Assembly (NCBI GenBank): GCA_009801015.1
Contig: VHZZ01002190.1
Span: 57,074 to 92,528 of the forward strand
DNA: 35,455 nucleotides
Reading direction: 5' to 3'
From: Silene noctiflora
Lineage: Eukaryota; Streptophyta; Magnoliopsida; Caryophyllales; Caryophyllaceae
A program made the translations under genes and the position numbers. Under the pieces are notes generated by a model that was not told where the DNA came from, searched no databases, and was given only the letters and a program-made list of their open reading frames with translations. Below are positions 32,244-35,455 of the stretch, piece after piece. Positions within the stretch are counted from its first letter, which is position 1; each line of letters opens with the position of its first letter.

Positions 32244-33601
32244 TGTAACACCCCTATCTACCAAAGTGCCTTACCAAGGCCTACCTTAGCACACGGGAGC
32301 GTTACCATCTCGGTTGCTCGAGGTAGTACATATCAAATTGACAATAAAGAAACACTTATTAAAGCAAGGTAAACTTTAAAGCGTTTACACGATCCAAAAC
32401 TGGTGTAAAATACAACTGAAATACTCAAATAACAAATGTTTACTTAAACTCAGCGGAAGCTAACGAAACTGTTAGACTCGGCGGCGTCCCATCCAGGTCA
32501 CACACAAGCTCAGTTATTCAAACCTACTAAACAACTTCTCACCATTCCCCAATGGATCACATAAGTTTTGGAAAACAACAAAGGGTCAGCTAACCATAAA
32601 ATCAATAATAACACAACCAAACAACATAAACCAATACAATAGTTCCTGAACATTCAACTATCTCCAACTCCAAGAATCAGTGTCCAAACTACAACCTGGA
32701 CACGACTACACACCGCAGTGAGTAGCCCTGCCAGGTTACCCATCGCAACAGGTAACCCACCCCAACTAGTGGTAGACGGAAACCTTGCCACCTAAAGCCC
32801 CGCTTATTGCAACAAGTGAACCCAGATCATTAATGTCCACATCCCCCTTGTAACGGGAGCCATAAGGGGCGAACATGGGGGTGAAGACCATCTCCCGACA
32901 ATGGCTCCACAAACATTACTACCAATATCAATAACATCATAATAATTCCATATCAATGATATTCATACAACACCACATCAACTTGTAATAAATCATATGG
33001 AGAACTGAGTAGGGAAACCCTACCTGACTAGCAAATCCGATCACAAGGAAACAAAGCGAGCTAGAACTGCTCCTCTACAAAATCCTCACCTAACATACAT
33101 GCACAATAATGCTAAAATCAAGATAAATCCCTAATTAACTCACTCCCCTTAATTACTCAGATGAGGGTTTAATTAATATTAATCAAAAGCAACAAAACTG
33201 ATTAGAGATGTTAATTACTTACTAATTATAATGCGGTAGATCGCGGAACTACGGGCTCCAAATGCTTAACAAACAATACAAAAGATGCTAGAAGTTGATT
33301 AGAATGATTAGGGAGAAAAGTAGAAATGTTTTTAATTTGTTTAAACTGTTTAACGAAGTGATTAGCAAAATATATACCTCCTTTATCATTCTAATAAAAC
33401 CGCGAAATTAACCTGAAACAGACCGGACACTCGGTCGAGTACGCGATACTCGAACGAGGACACGATACTCGGCCGAGTACTTCAACAACTCAGCTGAGTG
33501 GCTTCTAGGCAGAAACCTGACCAAGCACCCCAACAAAGGTACTCGGTCAAGTGTAGCCTACTCGACCAAGTACCCGACGTACAGAATTGAGTAGTATTAC
33601 A
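32244..33601 (-). repeat. 5' LTR of the Tekay element (1358 bp)
   Basis: It starts TGTAACACCCCT and ends GTAGTATTACA. It is collinear with 25629-26978, including the palindromes at 33425-33585. Confidence 0.92.
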
Positions 33602-34080
33602 TGTTTTGTTTTGTTATCTTTGATTTTTGATCACAATCGTTGGTTAATTTGTTATTCTTTTCCTAACAGAGGAATTCGGGAAATGAATTAGGCTAAGCAT
33701 GTTTTAATAGCTCGACCTCATTTGTGCGAGAGCTCGTTAGCAATCATTCTATGGTTGGTAATAGGCCGAGAGGAAATTGCCAATAACCTAAACACCATTC
33801 GATTTTATCTCCATCTAATTTGACGTTGTTATGTGCTAATGTACATGTGTGAACCAATTTCCCCTAGATCTTTTATCAATATTGTTTACAACACATTTTC
33901 ATTATTGTCTTTGTCTTAATCAACCAAACCAAACCAATGTGACCGACCTTGATAGAATTCTACTCATAGCTTGTCATATTGCATCTACCATCTCGCTGAG
34001 ATCGACCCCTACTTCCCTTACTACATTTTTTTGTTAGCTAAGCCTAGGGTATCATTGTTAGGTACGCAATAAGCCAATCA
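33602..34080 (+). repeat. 5' LTR of Athila-class element H, second part
   Basis: Continues the LTR interrupted at 25628. Its end (…AAGCCAATCA) stands four bases before the tRNA-Asp PBS, and a 'gatcgacccctac' block near 34003 parallels LTR C. The frame at 33849-34037 is not a gene. Confidence 0.75.
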
Positions 34081-34084
34081 AATT

Positions 34085-34103
34085 TCGGCGCCGTTGCCGG
34101 GGA
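34085..34103 (+). other. tRNA-Asp PBS of element H
   Basis: TCGGCGCCGTTGCCGGGGA differs by one base from the complement of the plant tRNA-Asp 3' end. Confidence 0.88.
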
Positions 34104-34214
34104 GCACAGTTTTGTTTCTTTGTGATTAGTTGAATTTTATCTTGTTTTTCCTTGTCTTAAGGAACACTTATTCCTTGGGACCATTTCTTAAAATCTTCTA
34201 TAGGTTGTTATCTT

Positions 34215-34901
34215 ATGCCCATGTCCTCTCGGATTGGTGAATTACTTCCACTTGATCCCGAGCCTGAGAAAACCTTGCATAGACGTTTACGTTTCTTGAA
34301 GGAGATTACTGAAGCTACTTCTCTTACACATCTTGAAAGTGCGAGAAAATCGTCTCAAGAGGATATTCAAACTCTTGAAGAAGAGAAAGCTTCTATTTTG
34401 CAACCAACTACCAAGAAGATGGTTCGTTGATCCGATCATTCGAAGCCTGCCGCGACCATGCTTCCTAGGGGTATCATTACTACCAAAATTGTAGCGGTGG
34501 ATTTTGAGATCAAACCGGCTTTCATAAGCCTTGTTGGAGAAAGCAATTTAGTGGAGGTCCATTGGAAGATCCAAACTTACATGTCCAAAACTTTTGTGAC
34601 TATTGTTCAATGATTAGACAACCTCGAGTCACACAATATCAAATAAGGGAGATACTTTTCCCTTTTTCTTTGAAGAACAAGGCTAATTTATGTATCAATA
34701 ACCTTGATAGGACCGCAATGGAGATTAATGATTGGGATTCTTTGGCTCTAGCATTTTATCAAAAGTATTTTCCACCGGAATAGACCCAACAATTAAGAAG
34801 CCAAATCACGGGATTCCATAAAAATGGTAACGAAAGCTTACATGAGGCATGGGAGAGATATAATTAATTTATTACAAATACAATGCCCTCATCATGGGTT
34901 G
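34215..34901 (+). pseudogene. gag: gag pseudogene of Athila-class element H
   Basis: It starts MPMSSRIGELLPLDPEPEKTL at 34215, about 110 bases past the PBS. The first frame ends at a TGA (34428-34430), but homology runs on (…VDFEIKPAFISLVGESN…). A frameshift near 34550 leads to EDPNLHVQNFCDYC, LFPFSLKNKANLCINNL and FYQKYFPPE, the hallmark retrotransposon gag order of Athila-type elements. A TAG then interrupts before SQITGFHKNGNESLHEAWERY. The gene is cut at 34902 in the segment that normally encodes a CPHHG motif. Confidence 0.85.
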
Positions 34902-35455
34902 TGTTGGTTTATGCATTTATATATGTTTTGGTTTTAATGATGACAAGCTCGTAATTATATTGAATATGCATCTTGCTCTTAATCGTTTGCTTAGTCTTTA
35001 TAGATTAGGGTTATTTACGATTAAAGAATTGTGATTGACATCAAAATAAGCAAGTCCTCATGATCAAGCGTCTAATCAAGATCAAGATATTCAAGTTGCA
35101 ATAATAATCAAGGATCATAAAGATGAAGATCAAGGAGAAGCTTATATGGAAAAGAAAAAGTTCATTCTGAAGATCTCAAGGAAGATTAGATAGAATAGAC
35201 TGTTGTCTCGTAATGGAACTTAAAACAGAAACTTTAGTAAGGTTATAGCTTCACAGCAATAACATTGCTAACAGAAGGCCTTAAAGTTATAGCTGTCATA
35301 CTATAACTTTGAACTGCAAGTATTAAAATTCACACGACTAAAATATTTCCGTACTTAATTTATTTTAGAAAATATCTTCTGTTTATTTCTGAGTTTGGCG
35401 CCTTAAATTATTTATATAAAAAAAAAGAAAGACATGAATCTTTATTTGGTATGAT
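34902..35455 (+). mobile_element. Probable Ty1/copia-type LTR, start only
   Basis: The Athila gag ends abruptly at TGTTGGTTTATGC, a typical plant copia LTR start, followed by 'ggttttaatgatgacaag', a word common near the start of such LTRs. A TATA-like TTTATATAAA lies near 35411. The element continues beyond the window, so no PBS or second LTR can be checked. If correct, GGTTG (34897-34901) is one copy of the target duplication. Confidence 0.55.

Larger units (their letters stand above)
25629..33601 (-). mobile_element. Ty3/gypsy chromovirus (Tekay type), nearly full length, 7973 bp, defective
   Basis: Minus-strand order: 5' LTR (33601-32244), iMet PBS (32240-32229), leader with palindromes, gag, protease, RT, RNase H, integrase, chromodomain, polypurine tract (26992-26979), 3' LTR (26978-25629). 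The integrase-then-chromodomain order and the WEPEEGM motif place it in the chromoviruses; the Tekay/Del assignment is from sequence feel. It sits inside the Athila LTR. The flanks are T-rich (ttttt left, tgttt right), so a clean 5-bp target duplication is not visible. The two LTRs look roughly 85-90% alike by eye, so the insertion is old. Each coding domain is damaged. Confidence 0.92.
24769..34901 (+). mobile_element. Athila-class LTR retrotransposon H, 5' part, carrying a nested Tekay element
   Basis: Plus strand: LTR in two pieces (24769-25628 and 33602-34080) separated by a complete Tekay insertion, then a tRNA-Asp PBS (34085-34103) and gag (34215-34901). Gag is cut by a probable copia LTR at 34902. 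No pol or 3' LTR is in view. The class rests on the tRNA-Asp PBS plus the gag sequence. Confidence 0.82.

Noticed and set aside
25621-33610. Exact 5-bp target duplication of the Tekay element
   Set aside because: Left flank ttttt and right flank tgttt do not match cleanly, so no duplication is claimed; the nested structure rests on the split Athila LTR.

Overview
The window reads as plant nuclear DNA, most likely from a eudicot. It is AT-rich and intron-scale ORFs are absent. It is filled with plant-type LTR retrotransposons whose primer-binding sites match plant tRNA-iMet and tRNA-Asp, and with Tourist-, Stowaway-, hAT- and Mutator-like non-autonomous DNA elements. The repeated ACTCGGTCGAGT-type palindrome recalls Caryophyllales repeats, but that placement is a low-confidence impression. 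I found no intact host gene, no tRNA or rRNA gene, no CRISPR array and nothing bacterial.

Left part (1-11215). Minus-strand element A has its 5' LTR at 2796-3803, an iMet PBS and an unrecognised broken ORF at 439-1156, and it runs off the left edge. Next come a leader, perfect iMet PBS and truncated LTR from a related element B (3804 to about 4810). Then comes a minus-strand tRNA-Asp-primed element C, with a 2-kb LTR (5770-7754) and a short CCHC zinc-knuckle ORF (4821-5667) right behind its PBS. A plus-strand chromovirus-type fragment E follows (LTR end, leader, gag, start of protease, 7755-11215). Its gag zinc knuckle is split by a 554-bp TRIM element with a perfect CTATG target-site duplication.

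Middle part (11216-22233). This is gene-poor sequence peppered with small elements: a Tourist MITE (TAA duplication), a ~148-bp tandem duplication, a non-autonomous hAT (8-bp duplication AATATGAC), Stowaway MITEs, a candidate solo LTR (CACC flanks), and a long-TIR Mutator-like element whose centre is a 515-bp run of N. A small LTR fragment lies near 21.5 kb.

Right part (22234-35455). A minus-strand 3' LTR (22234-23522) leads into chromovirus 3' sequence. An Athila-class element starts at 24769. Its 5' LTR was split by a nearly full-length Ty3/gypsy chromovirus of Tekay type (25629-33601, minus strand, LTR-PBS-gag-PR-RT-RH-IN-chromodomain-PPT-LTR). The Athila LTR resumes at 33602, ends at 34080, and is followed by a tRNA-Asp PBS and a broken gag that is cut at 34902 by a probable Ty1/copia LTR continuing past the edge.

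The coding regions work together only as retroelement gag-pol units, and every one is broken. In the Tekay element the catalytic residues of protease, RT and RNase H are changed, and stops and frameshifts separate the domains, so it is defective in cis. The most interesting unexplained structure is the cluster of 12-bp palindromes kept at the same place, just upstream of gag, in separate copies and again at the outer end of the LTRs.
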